This document shows, one piece after another, positions 1-13,409 of a DNA stretch of 64,000 bases. The position numbers were made by a program, and so were the translations under genes. The DNA comes from Scomber scombrus (taxonomy: Eukaryota > Chordata > Actinopteri > Scombriformes > Scombridae), in the NCBI RefSeq assembly GCF_963691925.1, contig NC_084985.1, forward strand, positions 24,772,876-24,836,875. Reading direction: 5' to 3'. Numbering within the stretch: position 1 is the stretch's first letter; each line of letters begins with the position of its first letter. The notes under the pieces were generated by a model. That model saw only the letters and a program-made list of their open reading frames with translations, did no database searches and was not told where the DNA came from.

Positions 1-1190
1 AAGCTGCCTTCACACATATCGATCCACAACGCAGCGTATTCAAACAGGCCTGCTGCGTGGTGACTGCGTGCATCACCATCACCATCGCCGAGTCGTGCAT
101 ACTTTTCTCACATGGAGCGGTCCCGCAGTAAAGCGGTGTAGGAGTAGCTAATCCAAAACGCCTCAGCGCTTATAAGAGATGACCCACTGTTAAGCAGCTA
201 AAAAAAATCTCACACTTCCGGGCACAGTGAGCCGTGACTACAATTTGCTCCCACTATTGTGAGGAATAATAACTGATTGTTGGGTTTTATCGCCCCCGTG
301 ATGTACCCTTCCCTCCTCTCCCCCGCCTCCCTTCCCCTTAGGGATCGCTTCCAAAGTTGATTTATGCAAAGCCACTGTGAAAAAGTCATCTAAATCCTGA
401 CTGGTGAATGTGGAGTTGTTTTTCTAAGAGGTAAAGTACGCTCCTGGAAGCGGTGGCAAGTCGAAAGCGACTCTGAGCTGCGATGATAGAGGGAGTTTTT
501 TGCAATGAGGAGCAGATAAACAGAAATGTGAATAGAAAAGAGGAACTTTACAGTCAGAGAACGCCGCTCGACGTCTCTGAAAATTGAGTTCTTTTCAAAC
601 AGTGAGGAACGTGTCTGGCGTCGGGGTGACTTGATTAAACTGGAAGAGTGCCTAATTACATCAAGCGCGCCTTGCTTGGGTGATTATTTGTGTATCCAAA
701 TACACTGAGGCAACATCTGCAAGTTTTAGATAAAGATTTATCAGAGGAAATATGAAAAGTAAATGAGATTCCAATTACCGTCCAGGAGTGAGTCCCACAT
801 TGAGGCAGCAGTCGAGCCATCTTGGACACTGTTCTTGTGACATGTTGCAGTAGATGCAGTTTAATTCAACATTTAGGTGTCTGGCAATCCACAGTTCTTA
901 GTTTTTAGACAACAGTTTTTGTCATCAAGTAAAAGGAGCAACAGGATGGAGGCTCAGAGTGACTCCGCTGCATCTAAATGTAATTCCTTTGCTATCTAGT
1001 TTTTCTCATTAATGCAACACAATGGTCGCTTAAACTACATCCGGTAAAAGCTTTTATATTCACAGCTACCAACACTAGCTGCTATTTATTCAGAACATTT
1101 TCGGTCTTGGAAAAAGCACCCGATATAGAGCCCTTAATGTAGCGAAGCGGAAAGGTTAGGGTGATGGATGCAGGCTTTAGTTTGTGTCCT
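1..1190. other. Non-coding stretch, no gene seen
   Basis: No open frame here has domain-like content or good splice signals. The segment at about 628-780 has homeodomain-type cores (CCTAATTACATC, CCAATTACC) and mixed unique composition, as conserved vertebrate enhancers often do. That resemblance is only suggestive. A short CATCACCATCACCAT run near 71-85 is a trinucleotide repeat. Confidence 0.5.
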
Positions 1191-1720
1191 GTCATAGACC
1201 TGTAATTAACATTTGCCTTTTTATTAACTGTCACCGCAATCTTTCCCCTAACCTTAACCGTAAAGGTCCTACCAAAAACACGACGTGATCAGTTATTTAA
1301 ACAAGCGATGCCGTACAAAACATATGTTTATGTTGGAGCGTCGAGTGGACTGTTGTAATTATGGCTGGAGCAAAAAAAAGAAAGCAGACAACGTTATTGG
1401 ATGACTGTGAAGTTGGTGTAGGGAGGATTTCGGAGTGGATGGACGGGTCAACAAAACATTAGATCGCCATTTGTTTCATTGCTCACAACTGCAAGTCAAA
1501 AATTATTTTTAGGGTAGTAATTTTAACCCGAACCACAAAGTTTCTACAACCTTAACAAGGTACTTATTTTAACCCCTTCCTGATCTTTACATAAACCTAA
1601 CCAAGTAGTTTCAGTACCTAAATCTAACCAAACCGAACCACCATACTGTGAGGACATCAACAGTGATTTCAAATCATGTCGTCCTGATGATAGGAACGTC
1701 AAATCCGATAATGGGGGGTG
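1190..1720. repeat. Degenerate CTAACC-rich interspersed repeat
   Basis: The stretch has several irregular CCTAACC/TTAACC phrases: 'cccctaaccttaacc' near 1245, 'ataaacctaaccaagtag' near 1591, and 'aaatctaaccaaacc' near 1620. Phrasing of this kind (…CCTAACCAAGTGG…GTGCCTAAACCTAACC…) is common in old teleost interspersed repeats. A weaker copy lies at 3790-3930, and an opposite-strand phrase lies at 20755-20790. Boundaries are approximate. A 33-codon frame at 1361-1462 (begins MAGAKKRKQTTLLDD) lies inside and is probably incidental. Confidence 0.4.
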
Positions 1721-3789
1721 ACGATATTCATAAGCATAATAGAAGGTGTTGCTGGAAGCTTGTTCACAGTCACTACTTGTGGGTTTTCCTGTGGCTATTG
1801 ATCATTGTTCATTGTGGCTAGTTTTGTTTGTGGCGAAATTGACACAACAAGTAAAGTTCAACTGGTGTTGCTTCTCCTTCAAAAGAATATTGGGTTGAAT
1901 AAACATTGATGGTGTAACAGCTAATGTGATAGCTTCAGCTGTAGTTGAACTAGAGTACACTCTGTTCCATCAAAGGTCACATTAGTCAGACTGGTGCACT
2001 GAAGCAGATTTTGGTCACAGTTATTGTTCTACCCTTCATACTGGCTTCCTTACACAACTCTACAAGGACAAATCCACAGTTCTCATTCTACATATGTGAG
2101 GATTGTTTAAGGACAGGCTTGAAAAAGGGTGAACTTATCCTTTTAAGGTGAACATTTTTTCCACAAATATGACCGTTAATGTGTTTTGGAGTGTGTTTTC
2201 TTCTCCAAACAGCAAATATACTGCCTGCATAAACGTTAGCTGTAGCTACATAACAACATACACACCAGTCATACTGTATGTGTGTGTTCCTGTGTAGATT
2301 CAGGCTCATCTGACTCATCTCAGTGCTCAAAAAAGGACCTCCGGTTATTTTTATTTTCCTCAAGTTCCACTTCTTTTTTTCCCCTCTTTTTTTTTTTAAC
2401 CTATGTCTCTGTACATTTATGATGTGGAGTCATAAAGCCAGGGGGTAAACTTAAATTATTCAATTAAGTTTACACACGTTTGACTCGTGTCTTTGCCTAG
2501 AGCAAATTTGTGTCTGTTCTCGAACATCTTTCCATTTTCTAGCATGCAGTTGCTCCGCCTTTAAAATTCAGATTGCGTTCAGCCTCGACGCAGCTTCAGA
2601 CACTTTTGCTGTTTTGACAAATATCCCTTTAGTGGTGCTAACAATGTATCGTCTGGCAGCAGAGGACCAGTGTTTGGATCACTTAAATTGTTTTCTGGGA
2701 AGCGTGAATGTTTTGGTAATTCTTGTTTATTCTAAGATTCATTTCAGATGTTGATGTTTTCTTTGTGTGTGTACAAAAGTTAGACCCCCCCCACTCCTAC
2801 TAAACTTTGTCCCCTAAAAGTAATATACTGTATATTCAAGGTTATTTGAATGTCTCATATGAAAAACTTATCTGTGGTCCTGACTCCTGCCTACATTACC
2901 AAATTACAGCACAAGTTATTTTGAATAAATTACATATAGAGAGTCTATGCACATCGTATTTCGTCAGCCTGTCCTCCGGGAAGAGATTACTGCGGGATCT
3001 GTGAGAGAATCAAGGGTCACAGCTGCCCGACAGAATGGATTTTCCTTGTTATCATCCGTGTTTACATTCATTCTTGTAGAGATTCAAGGTCTTAAATCCC
3101 ATCACAAACACAAAATCAGTACCATGAGAGCCAGTGAGGTATAGAAAGAATGTTGGTTTTTTTTAAAAATCAGGCAGCACTTCAGTCAATGCGTGTGTCT
3201 GATGTCACATATCATGTTTCATTGTTATGCAAATGTTCCCTGTTTGAAACCCAGTGAGAGGTATTTATCGGTTCAGATCTGCACGCTAGCAGCGAATAGG
3301 TGAAAAGAGAAGGATTAAGAGGAAAATAAATAAATAAATAAAAAAAGGCAGGAGGTGTGAAAGTGAGAGATTGAGGAGGGGGATAAATTTAGGAGAAATA
3401 AGGTGGCGTATTCTCTCGAAAAAATGGAAAGCTGTGAAAAGCTCCACAACTGACTGAACAAAACACTGAAATGATTTCCACTTCTCCTGGATACGGTCCC
3501 GGTTAGCCAGTGATACCCCCGCACAATGGGATAAATTGGTGGAAGGAGATATTCTTTATATATATTCTATCTATTCTTATCCTCTTAAGAAAGTGTGGGA
3601 AATTGAAAATGAAGTCGAGATGTCACAGATCACCAAGAAAGACATGATCAGCTGGCTGAATGGGACCCCACATGCTTTGAATTCTATAACAAGACGGATA
3701 GATTTGCTCAGGCAGCCATTCAGGTTTTCCGAGCGCCAAGAAGTGGAACTGAAGGCCGGATATGTAGCATGGTGAAAAAGCTCCTGAAC
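1721..3789. other. Non-coding stretch, nothing recognised
   Basis: It contains scattered short frames and homopolymer runs (T-rich near 2375-2400). An 80-codon open frame at 3536-3775 has no recognisable domain, and its first part is low-complexity TATA/TCTA sequence. No supported gene, RNA or intact repeat was found. Confidence 0.5.
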
Positions 3790-3930
3790 CCATCGTACAT
3801 CTTTCAATGGTTTCTTTTAACCATGACTATGATTGTTACCCAACCATAAGTGTTACTTGTAATGACGACAAAGGTCAATTTTAACCCAAACAATGATCTG
3901 TCCCTAACCCTATCCAAAGCTTAAAGGGTA
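3790..3930. repeat. Second degenerate CTAACC-type repeat copy
   Basis: Phrases such as 'ttttaaccatgactatg', 'ttttaacccaaacaatgat' and 'ccctaaccctatcc' follow the same pattern as the repeat at 1190-1720. The copy is short and diverged, and no terminal repeats or target duplication are visible. Confidence 0.35.
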
Positions 3931-4219
3931 TGAATTAGATTTCTCGTGATCTTCTGCCACTTATATACTGTTAGAATGTCCGATGTCTATGTTAAACATG
4001 GTCCTAGTCCCAAAAGGTTCCATTCCTGCTTTGATCACTTTCTCTGCAAAGTGACCTCTACTTCCCCTCTGAACTGATGTCTGGATCATTTGTGCATGGC
4101 CAAAACCAGCTGTGACCAATGTGTTGATTGGGTAGTCTTCATATTTTGGATCAAACATGTATATATGTATTTGAGACATTTTCATTCCAAGTTAAGAACA
4201 AGAAGCAGTGAAATTCTAC

Positions 4220-4400
4220 CACTCTAGTTTGATTACATAGCCTCCAGCTGCCAGAAGTCTGCCAAGGGCTAGTTTCCAGGAGCATAAAGAGTCTGTATAA
4301 GATAAATAAAGAGGTTTTTCTTTCTTTAACAGGAAGTCATGCAAAGATATTCAAGTCGAGTACCAGAATATAAATATATACCTGGAAATGTGCATGAAAC
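4220..4400 (+). mobile_element. Diverged MITE copy, same family as 34420-34710
   Basis: The segment shares an ordered series of words with the copy at 34600-34700: GTATAAGATAAATA, a T-run, TCATGCAAAG, then a CCAGAATA word followed by A-rich sequence and a GAAAATG/GAAATG word. The order and spacing are the same in both, which makes chance unlikely. The family is a non-autonomous fish DNA element whose end reads ...GAGCATAATAGGCCCCCTTTAA in the other copy; that end is not preserved here. Confidence 0.55.
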
Positions 4401-6239
4401 ATCACCTTCAAAGATCTTCAGACATGTTTTAAGGCATATAGAGATGCTTCTGAATCTATAATTTATGATTATGCAAATACTTTGATTTCAAAAGTTTCAC
4501 CACTGGACATGAGATGTCTCAGTGTGCCCTGGAGGCTTCAAGTTTCCATATCACACTTGTGTACATTGCATACCGGACCATGATTTGCTCTAAACTAGTT
4601 GTGACATCAGAAAACGATCTTGCCCATGTGCTTCTTAAACCTCAGATTTAAGGTGAGCACAGAGGGAAAAAAAATCCCTCCCTTCAGCGGAATGATGTGA
4701 AAACAGCTTTGTATCGCTCATACATCATTCTGCACAGTCTCGCTCAAATATTGCAGTGACAAGAGGAAAATACATTATTTGAGTGGAAGGGAATTTTAAC
4801 CATAGCAGTGTCAGATCGGAAAATAAAAGCTAATGTTGCTCCAATGTCTGCTGGAACAGGGAAGCACTTGCTAACACGTTTGCCACATCTACTTTTAAGG
4901 TGACAAGCAGAAGATAAGAAATGATACTGCTTTAAATCATCTTTTTCTTCTGTTGAGGAAGGCTTCACAGCTTTAAGAAAAGTGTGTATATAGCCTGTTA
5001 GCCAATAATCTGTGATGGTTTCCACTTGCTCGTCCCACCTGAGCATCAAAACATCCCCTCAAAAAACTCTTGTCTGTGTTTTTCACAGTGTGTGTGCAAA
5101 GCTGCTAAGTATCTGTGATAATAAGAGGTGTAGCACAGGTGCTGCCACTCATAAATGTTGCAGGTAGGGCTGAAACGGACAGACAGAATTCATCTCTCGG
5201 GAATGTTCCCGTTTCCCTGCAGGTATAATACTGACACCGAAACGAAGAGGTGTCAACTCAACAGGTTCAAATCTTTTTCCTTCCACAGTCTATCCTTCTT
5301 TTTCTGAGGCCGTGAACAATCTACAACTTACCCATTGTGGGACATACTGTATAGGCTGGAAACACTAGAGGATCATTTATTCTGGTCTTTTCCAAGTTTT
5401 CCAAATGCTTTATTCACTGGGTTATCACCCATCACCATTAGCACAGATGTTTCATCAGCTAGGGGCTCTGCACACCATAAACAAAATATTCATTTTACTA
5501 GAGCGAGCCGTATGTTATGTTAACACATGCCATGAAACATATGGTGCACCAGGCATTCCAGCACCTTTTACTTCACTCTGTGGACTCTCTCGCTGCATAT
5601 TTGACTTTAAATCACCCAGAAGCCCCTTCTCCCTATTCCCTTTTTATTTTCTGACTCTGAACTTTCGAGTTGTGACAAATTGATGGGGTTGCGGCGAAAG
5701 GCTTTCACAATGCTATAAGTTATACCGGGCGAAGGCCTTAAAACAATAGGCCATTAGCATACTTCCCCCCCCATCCATCAGCAGGCAGTGCCAGCCGCTG
5801 GCAGCCATTCATCACATCGGTGCCACCGAGCGAGCAGGCCTCAGGCCCACGCTGCACTGCTTATAAAGAGATGTATGAATACAACATGAACACGGCGGGC
5901 TGAGATAAAGACTAATATAACCCAATTCAACTGTGACCATGAAGATGAATGTGTTAAAAGAAAACAGCGACAACATGACTGATAGTTTTAATACAAGTGG
6001 TGAATCAGCAATCTGTGTTGAGGTTAGCTTAGCGTGTTTATTTTCATGTGCTGGGACTATAACGTGAGCTACTGTAAAGCCACTAAAAGCAGCGGCCTGT
6101 CTTCCCCGGGGTAGAAAGTCTTGTGAGGCTCCTCCAGGCTGCTTTAATGCACACACTGTTTGATGCAGATTAGGTTCTCACACAGCCACGTGTTTGTGTC
6201 AGAGCTCAGTTCAGTTTGGGACTCTGAGCTGGCGGCTGC
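4401..6239. other. Non-coding stretch, nothing firmly recognised
   Basis: No domain-bearing frame, RNA gene or clear repeat was found. The 5690-5900 segment is richer in GC and CpG than its surroundings but shows no TATA or splice logic that I can defend. Confidence 0.45.
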
Positions 6240-6660
6240 TTGAGCTCCTGTCCATTAAGCTTTCTCTGGTTCTCTGGGGAGAGACAAAAAATTAACTTTA
6301 ATGGACACTTTTCTCTCGGAATACTAACTAGGGGCTCTTTACTAAGCACTGCCGTGTCTCTCAAAGTGTGTTCGGCTATTCTTGTTTATTTATTTCACTA
6401 TCGAGCATTTAATGCGGCAGCGTCACCGAGCTGACAGACAGCCTCTACGAGCGCAGCGACCCCGCCGAGGCCGCTCACTCGCCACCCCGCCTCTCCCGGC
6501 TATCCCCGTTTCCTGCTGAGCAGCTCTCTATAACTGCCAATTAGCAAAAATTTAAAACCAATTAGAGCTGCTTTGTGCTCAGTAAATCTGATTATTAAAA
6601 GCCATGTACATCTTCTGTGCAATCAGCACCCGATTCTGTACTACAGACAGACCCCCATGC
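6240..6660. promoter_or_regulatory. Candidate conserved non-coding element
   Basis: Coding signal is lacking, but the sequence has closely spaced homeodomain-type cores: CCAATTAGC and CCAATTAGAG about 20 bp apart near 6537-6567, then CTGATTATTAAAAG near 6588. They lie beside a locally GC-rich segment (6440-6510). Vertebrate developmental enhancers often look like this. Conservation cannot be judged from one sequence, so the call is inference. Confidence 0.28.
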
Positions 6661-8439
6661 CAAACTTATCAGTCTGCTATCCAAGCCAGTGACTGCTTCA
6701 CTACCCTCGGTCCCCCTCGCCTCCTAATATGACTATAATGACATTTGCGTAAGGCAATGAACAGTGTTGTGCCGCGCTTTTTCAAGACTCCGCCACCCAC
6801 CACACACATCACAGACGTTTTTATGACTCCTGGGTGTAATATTTCCTGCATTTGCATAATGATGTCCCCTGTTTATTATAAACCTGTGCATCCATCTCAC
6901 TAGGGCCCATTGAACAAGCAGTGGATTTGTACAAAATTAGAATGCAAATGGAATGTAATACTGTTGCACTACCAGTGATGGGCCAATAAACTACCTGACC
7001 CCTCCTCCCTCTCCTCTTTCCTCAGCACCTAAAAAGCAATATGCACCACAGTCACACAACTATGCACCACTTTAAACAACAAAGATGTCGTCAATCACAC
7101 TTGTGGAGTAAAGTTTTCAGCGGGGCGGCTGTAAACAGGTAACATTCAAAATGCAATTCAATATTCTGACATTGTTGCCGAACTGCTGACGTGACCCCGA
7201 AGTTAAGGCTGACTTACTTCAAGGGATAAAAAATCTAACCATTGTGTATCTATGGAACCCTTTCATAGTTAAATCAATAGATGAATTTATCATGTGTATG
7301 AATAATCCATCTTGAGTTTGAAATCTTTCTCTCAAAGGAGCAGTGAAGCCCTTGACCATGCAAGGACATTCTTTTTTTTCCGGGGGCAATCTATTCCCAG
7401 AATATTTCAAACATCATAACATATATATCTACAGACTAATTAAGATGGGAGCCAGAAACCTATCTTTTTCATGCATGGCAGCTACAGTTTTGATAATGCT
7501 TTATCAAATGCCACTGCAAACTAAGAAAACTTTTGATTATACAAAGAAAATGGCATTCCCTCATGAAATATTAATGCCAGTGTTCTATCTTTGTCCCTTT
7601 AGCTGGGTCTGAATATCAACTTTTTGGCACTCGGGCCATGATAGCATGCTCCACAGGGCTCCCTCATCCCTCCCAGAGCATTTAAATTAGATTAGTGGCA
7701 AGATAAATTCGACTGAGTCCGTAACGAAATGCGCTGTGACAAACGCTGACTCAGGTGGCCACAAGCAAATCAAGACAAAAATCACCATTGAAAGCACCCC
7801 GCCCCCCCTTTTATTTTTATTTTTTATTTTCCTCTCTGTGCCAGAAGAGTGTGAATCTGGCTTCTTACAGGAATGAAAACCCAGCATTTTTGATTGCAGT
7901 GAGATGACTCTGCACTGGTCATTTAACATTCTCACTACCACAGTGAGACTCCCAACTTCTGCCTTCCCAGGGGGTGGAATACCTCAGGGATAGCATTTCA
8001 TGGTTGGAATACATTACAATTTGGTACACTGTAATCCCCAATGCAAAGTAATGTTATTAAGATTTGAGGCGTAGAAGGAAAATGTTCCCCAGGTATTCTG
8101 TTTTATAATGAATCTACACGCCAAGGTAGATTCTCAGCAGTGATATTTTACTGTCCCACTGTGAAAGGCATCAACCGTGCCTATAATCTCAAGATTCTCA
8201 GGCCGTGAAAGGACGAACATTTCAAGTGGCAGGAGACTCATTTACCCAGGAAACAAATTAACAACTGCAGTCAGTGGATCTGATGAAGGCCTGCGGTCTT
8301 GAAAGAATACTCCACTGATTTAGCATTGCAGTCCTGACGGACACATGATGGACAGCGGGAGAAAAAAAGATTGAAATCAATACTGCAGGACCAGAGATAT
8401 CCTTATTTTTATTCACACGCTTTTTTTTTTTCCTTGTCA
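6661..8439. other. Non-coding stretch, nothing recognised
   Basis: It is mixed unique-looking sequence with A/T runs (7370-7380, 7805-7830, 8420-8432). Open frames in both directions are short and lack domains. No RNA gene or intact repeat was identified. Confidence 0.5.
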
Positions 8440-8570
8440 AAACCTGGCATCTACATTACCCATGGTGCAATTTGACGAAATTCAATTGACTGTACAGATT
8501 CTGATGTTTTATGCTTGTAGTGTCTAATGTAGCCTTGAGCTGTTATACTCAAGCAGAGATGAGGAGGTAA
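8440..8570 (+). repeat. Short copy of a repeat also at 27600-27650
   Basis: The words GTTTTATGCTTGTAGTGTC and CTAATGTAGC at 8506-8535 match GTGTTATGCTAGTAGTGAC and CTAATGTAGC at 27628-27655. The upstream phrase 'acattaccca' is also shared (8453 here, 27191 there). Both are therefore copies of one interspersed repeat, class unknown. Confidence 0.4.
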
Positions 8571-11500
8571 CTCAACCACCTTCCCCAACTCAATTTCATT
8601 GACTGGTTAGATCAGTATTGGAACCCCTACACTTTTTCCAATGATAGACTTTATGCAACTTTCTGAAACTGACTTTGACTGTAAAAAAAATCTTACATTT
8701 ATTTGGAAAAACCATGATGTGGTTCCAGATTTTCAACATTTTCTACTTTTCTTGTTTTCGTGGTAAAATAGTAAAACTTTTGGATTGTTAGTCTTTTAAA
8801 TGTTCTCTCAAACTTTCCAGTACTTTCACTTTTTAGATGTAGTGCAACACCATGAACAACATCAAGAAGAGACTGTCTGGAAGTTAAGGTCATCCCTTTT
8901 CGTATCAATTACTGCATCTCGCCACCCTCTCTAAAGACAAAAACTTGCCATTTGTTTGGACGACGCTTCTTACTCGTTTGAAGCATTCTGAGACCCTATG
9001 TCACAAGACTGACATTTTGGAAGAGGAAACATTTACTGCTGAATGTTATATTCTTATTTTTTGTAAACCAAAGGAATAGTTTTCATTCTCAAGGCCAAAG
9101 AAACAAAAGGGTTGTAACACATAAAACGATGGTCACCATTACAAGACTAAAGAAGAATTTTAAGGCACACAAGCCAAAAAGTCTACTTTGTACAGAAACT
9201 GAACTGAAGATCAATGTCTAAATGTCTGAACTAACCGCAACAGCTTGAATCGCTCATGGTCTCACTTGGATTTTTAGTTATTTGTGTTATTACAAATACC
9301 AATAAATGAATACGGTTTTCTTACTTACTTCTGGGACAGAAATAGTGAGTTCTGGTCTCACTCCAGCTCGTTATACCACTTGTGACATGAGATAATGATT
9401 GCAAGATGAACTTGTGGCTCTCATAACTTGAGATGGGAATTTATCATTATTTTTGACATTTTATAGATAGTCCTACCTTGTCATGCAGCAGTGACTGTAA
9501 AAGCATCTATGGTATGAATTTGCTTTTAAAATAGCTGCTGCCTTCATCTGCTCTTCACTGGAGACAAAATGTGGCCTTTTTGGTGTCTTAATGGGGAAAC
9601 AAGCTATACAGAAATCTAATATGCTTTCTAATATGATATTAGACATTTTGTTACTAAGTGTTCCTCTGTGTGTCAGCCATGCTCAGTCCTATCACATCAA
9701 ATACCTAGAAACATGCTGTCACAATACAATAAATTCCTTTTCAATGCAGCAGGGGGCAGTAGTTGGACATAGAAACACAGCTGAGCCCTGTTGTTAATCT
9801 CTAGTACACTCCAGCTGCAGGAGAGTCAAACCTACACAGCTCTCTCGTCGGAAGGTAAGACGAGATCTCATGATTCAACTACAGCATATTAATATCCACC
9901 GCAAACTCGTTATTTTGGCTTGGTGCAAGTGTTCTCACTTGTTTTCATGTCACAGGCTCATAAAGCAATAATTGTCGCGGTGTCATCTCTGTATGGCACC
10001 AATTCAGTCCCAGACACCCGTATAAGAAGATTTTTGTGACTGATTGATTGATTTAGACTGTTATAGGATTACAGAACTGCAGGGGGATGATGGTGACGAG
10101 AGAAAACTACGATTAGGATGCTGTAGTCATTCTTCCAGACTGTTACTCAGGATCATTTATTTTGAATTAAATTGCATTCAAAAGATGTGTCAATGGGCTG
10201 AGGGTCCCTGTAGAGACCCCTCAAAGAACCACTGATTTGATGATTAAATCATTCATCGCAAGGTACCATGGGAACAGGGTTTAAACGTTTTTTTTTTACA
10301 GATGGCAGTATAGTATGCTGCAGATACAACTTCAGCAGGTTTTTTAGGAACAATTGTGTCACACTGGCTTGATATTCTGCTGTGAGAAAAAGGCTCACTG
10401 ACTGAAATAATCTAATTCTTCACACACCAGTATCCACAAGTGACCATCTGCAACCGGTCGAAAATAACACACAAATTGTTGTGTTGGCACGTAGGAAAGG
10501 CATCTCTATTTATTTTTCCAGTTCATCGCCTTTGGTTTCCATCTGCACGCTAACGTCCAGTGATCGGCTCGTTCAATATGAATGGACCGGGGGGCTCGGC
10601 TCGCTGGGCTTGTCAGAGGATTTTTTGCAACTTTGTGGCCGATCAAACGGCATCTGAATCCTCACAGTCCCTCGGCTGCCTTTGCTCTTTCACCACAGCC
10701 GCTGGAGCAGTTTTTTTTATGACTTTTTGTCACCGCTTCCTCCTGTTTCCCCAACTGTTCGCGTTACCGCTTTAATCTTTGTGCCTCCTTTCTGGTGTGG
10801 ATGAATAAATAAGGAAAAGTTACAGCACTTTATAAAAGTAGCAACAATGTGCTGTAAGTGCGTTGAACTGTGTTTCTATTTCGGGCAGTTGTGAGTATAC
10901 CTTTTGCACTGAGCTGTACATCAGTGTTGCGCTGCCTCCGCCAGCTAGTCAACACCACCCACTGAGGTGTAACTTGAGTGCTTGAGGGAGCTCATCCTAT
11001 CAGTCATCTCGCAACCACAGCCCTGCCATCCCATCATGAGACTCTCAGCTCTGCTCCATGCTTGGCTCCCCCATCAATGCAAAGTTGCCCATGTAGAAAA
11101 GTCTACTGATAGAGGGGACTTGCAGGGCGACTTCTGATTTATTACCCCGTCCTATAAGAAGTCTACGAGCTGCTGTCAGATATTCTCCAGAAATACAAGC
11201 CTGTGTTTTCCCCTCATCTCTGTGCTCCCATTCCATCTCATCTTTTCCCATATACTTGATCGCATTTCAGCTTATTCATTTAATCCTCCCATTATTCCTC
11301 CCCTCTGTCCTCTTTTTTCTTTTCATCACATGATGCTCCCTCACAGCTGCCTGATTAGGAAATCTGATCCCACATCCTACACAATATTACTCTTAAGCAC
11401 ACATCTTCTCTCTCCACAGAAATAAGACTGCGTACACACTCTGCATAACCCGCCTTTGACAACGTTGTCTGCTGGATAAGTGCATGCAGGCTGGAGTAAC

Positions 11501-11734
11501 TCGCACTTAGCCTTGTAATTATGCAATGGACAGTAATAATTTACTGTTTGGGAGCAGAGAGAGGGATAGGGGTCACTACACCGGGTGCTTTCACTGGCCT
11601 GAGATGAATGTAGTACACCGAACTGTGAGCGCAGATAAAATGTTAAAAAGATTCATGCTTGTATTCAGCTCACCTATTTCACTGCTTTTATTTCGGTCAG
11701 CATACCATACAACATACAGGTTGTAGGTACAAGA
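8571..11734. other. Non-coding stretch, nothing recognised
   Basis: Open frames at 9591-9797, 10044-10235 and 10560-10775 carry no recognisable domain and lack matched splice signals. A short sequence at 9850, GGAAG followed by GTAAGACG, would fit a splice donor but has no coding context. No RNA gene or intact transposon was found. Confidence 0.45.
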
Positions 11735-11758
11735 CTCTCTCTCTCTCTCTCTCTCTCT
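11735..11758 (+). repeat. (CT)12 microsatellite
   Basis: This is an uninterrupted CT dinucleotide run of about 24 bases, followed by degenerate CT-rich sequence. Confidence 0.95.
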
Positions 11759-13409
11759 TGCTCTCCTTTACATATATTCATTTTTTATGTGGGTATTGCA
11801 CATTGCCTAAATGGACAATATGCAGACTTTGGCACCCACTGGTCATAGTTTTAAAATAAACACTGTGGCAGATGGTAGCACTCACTCAGTGATATGGAGA
11901 TGAATGGTCTGAAAACACTGCTACACACAGACTGCGCTCATTTTCACTTGAATTGTCCTTCTTTTTTTTTAAACAAACATTTTAAAAATAAATTGAAAGA
12001 TGATATGATCACATAAATCCACACATAGTGGTTTTATTTGAAGCCATCTTTCAATTTAGCATCAATGCAGGTGGTAGTGTGCCTTTATAGAGAAAACAGT
12101 TTAGGTGGACAGGTGTGTATCCAGTCTGACTTCCATGTAGGAGATAACAGTTTACCCCACATCACTGACTTTCAGTTGCTTTCCTCATTATTAACAGTAA
12201 TGGCAATCTGTCCCTTTAACCATAGCTGAAAGTGGCAAATAGATCATTTTGCAACCTGTATATGAAAAGAGTCGCTTGTAGTGATAAACCTATAGAGCAC
12301 TTCAAACTTTCAGTCCACTGCTTTCCTTTTTAGACCCACAACTTTACTTTTATGGTTCATTCTGACCGATCTCATTAGCATGGGTTTTGGCCACAGCAGG
12401 CAAGCTGTTTGAAAACCTCTTATAATCTCACTGCTTGCTACCTGCTCAGCATACTCTAATACTAAAACTGAGACAACTTCTACAAGCACTAATCATGAAC
12501 ATGGAATGTGTCACTGCAATCATCTCTAGTTGTGGGTGTTTTCCAGAGAAAATGAGTAGGGTCTACAGTGATTACAATGAGTATGTAATCAAACATATCA
12601 TTGTACTTTAGACATTAGCAGATATCTGATTGGGCCACGCTGCAGAGCCAAAAACAGCTCATTTTATTATGTATTGTGCAAGCATGTTTCTGATTTTCAC
12701 TCTGATTTCTGATTTGATAGCAGAAGTCCAGTATGTGTTGTGTTCAGTTACAGCATATTAACAAACCCGACTGTTCATGAGGATATTTATTATATATTCC
12801 TCTGAACACAACTTGTTTTTCCTCACATTATCTTCAATGGACTCTTGCAAACATTCAAAAACAAATTCCGTCTTTGAAGAGCAGCTTACTCAGTTTACGT
12901 AACCCACTTGAGGTCTAAGAGTGGATTTTTATTCAGATTTTGAAGCAGCAGGCACCTGTGCTGGTGATCAGGCAGTGCTAATATGTACCAGACAGTGACC
13001 AGTGGGCCGAGAGCCGAGGATTAACTTCGCTTTGGAGAGGAGGAGTAACCGTCATTTAAGGATTTGCAGAGGGATATCTCTGTTTCCGCTGCTAAGCTCT
13101 CAGTGAAGTGCCAAAGGGAAAAATATTCTACCTTCTTGGATGAGTCTGGGTTGTGTTCATGACGAAGCAAAGTCTATTCCCTCCTATAAAAACAGTGGAG
13201 GTCAAACCGAAATCAGTCATTCCGCCCACACAGCGTCCAAGGACAGATCCGCTGTTTTGAGGAGCCCGCACTCTCCCTGCAGCACTCATCCAGCAGCTCG
13301 GTGGCAATCGATCACATATGGATCGGACGGCATTTGATTGACACCCTCAATTAATTATTTTTGGTCCGAGTTCAAGCTCACCTTTCGGTGGACATAAGGT
13401 GCTAAAACA
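11759..13409. other. Non-coding stretch, nothing recognised
   Basis: This is unique-looking AT-rich sequence. Open frames at 12038-12229 and 13140-13337 lack domains. No repeat or RNA gene was identified with confidence. Confidence 0.45.

Noticed and set aside
71..88. CATCACCATCACCATCGCC, resembling a His-tag coding sequence
   Set aside because: It is a short trinucleotide run in genomic context. No vector, promoter or fused frame accompanies it.
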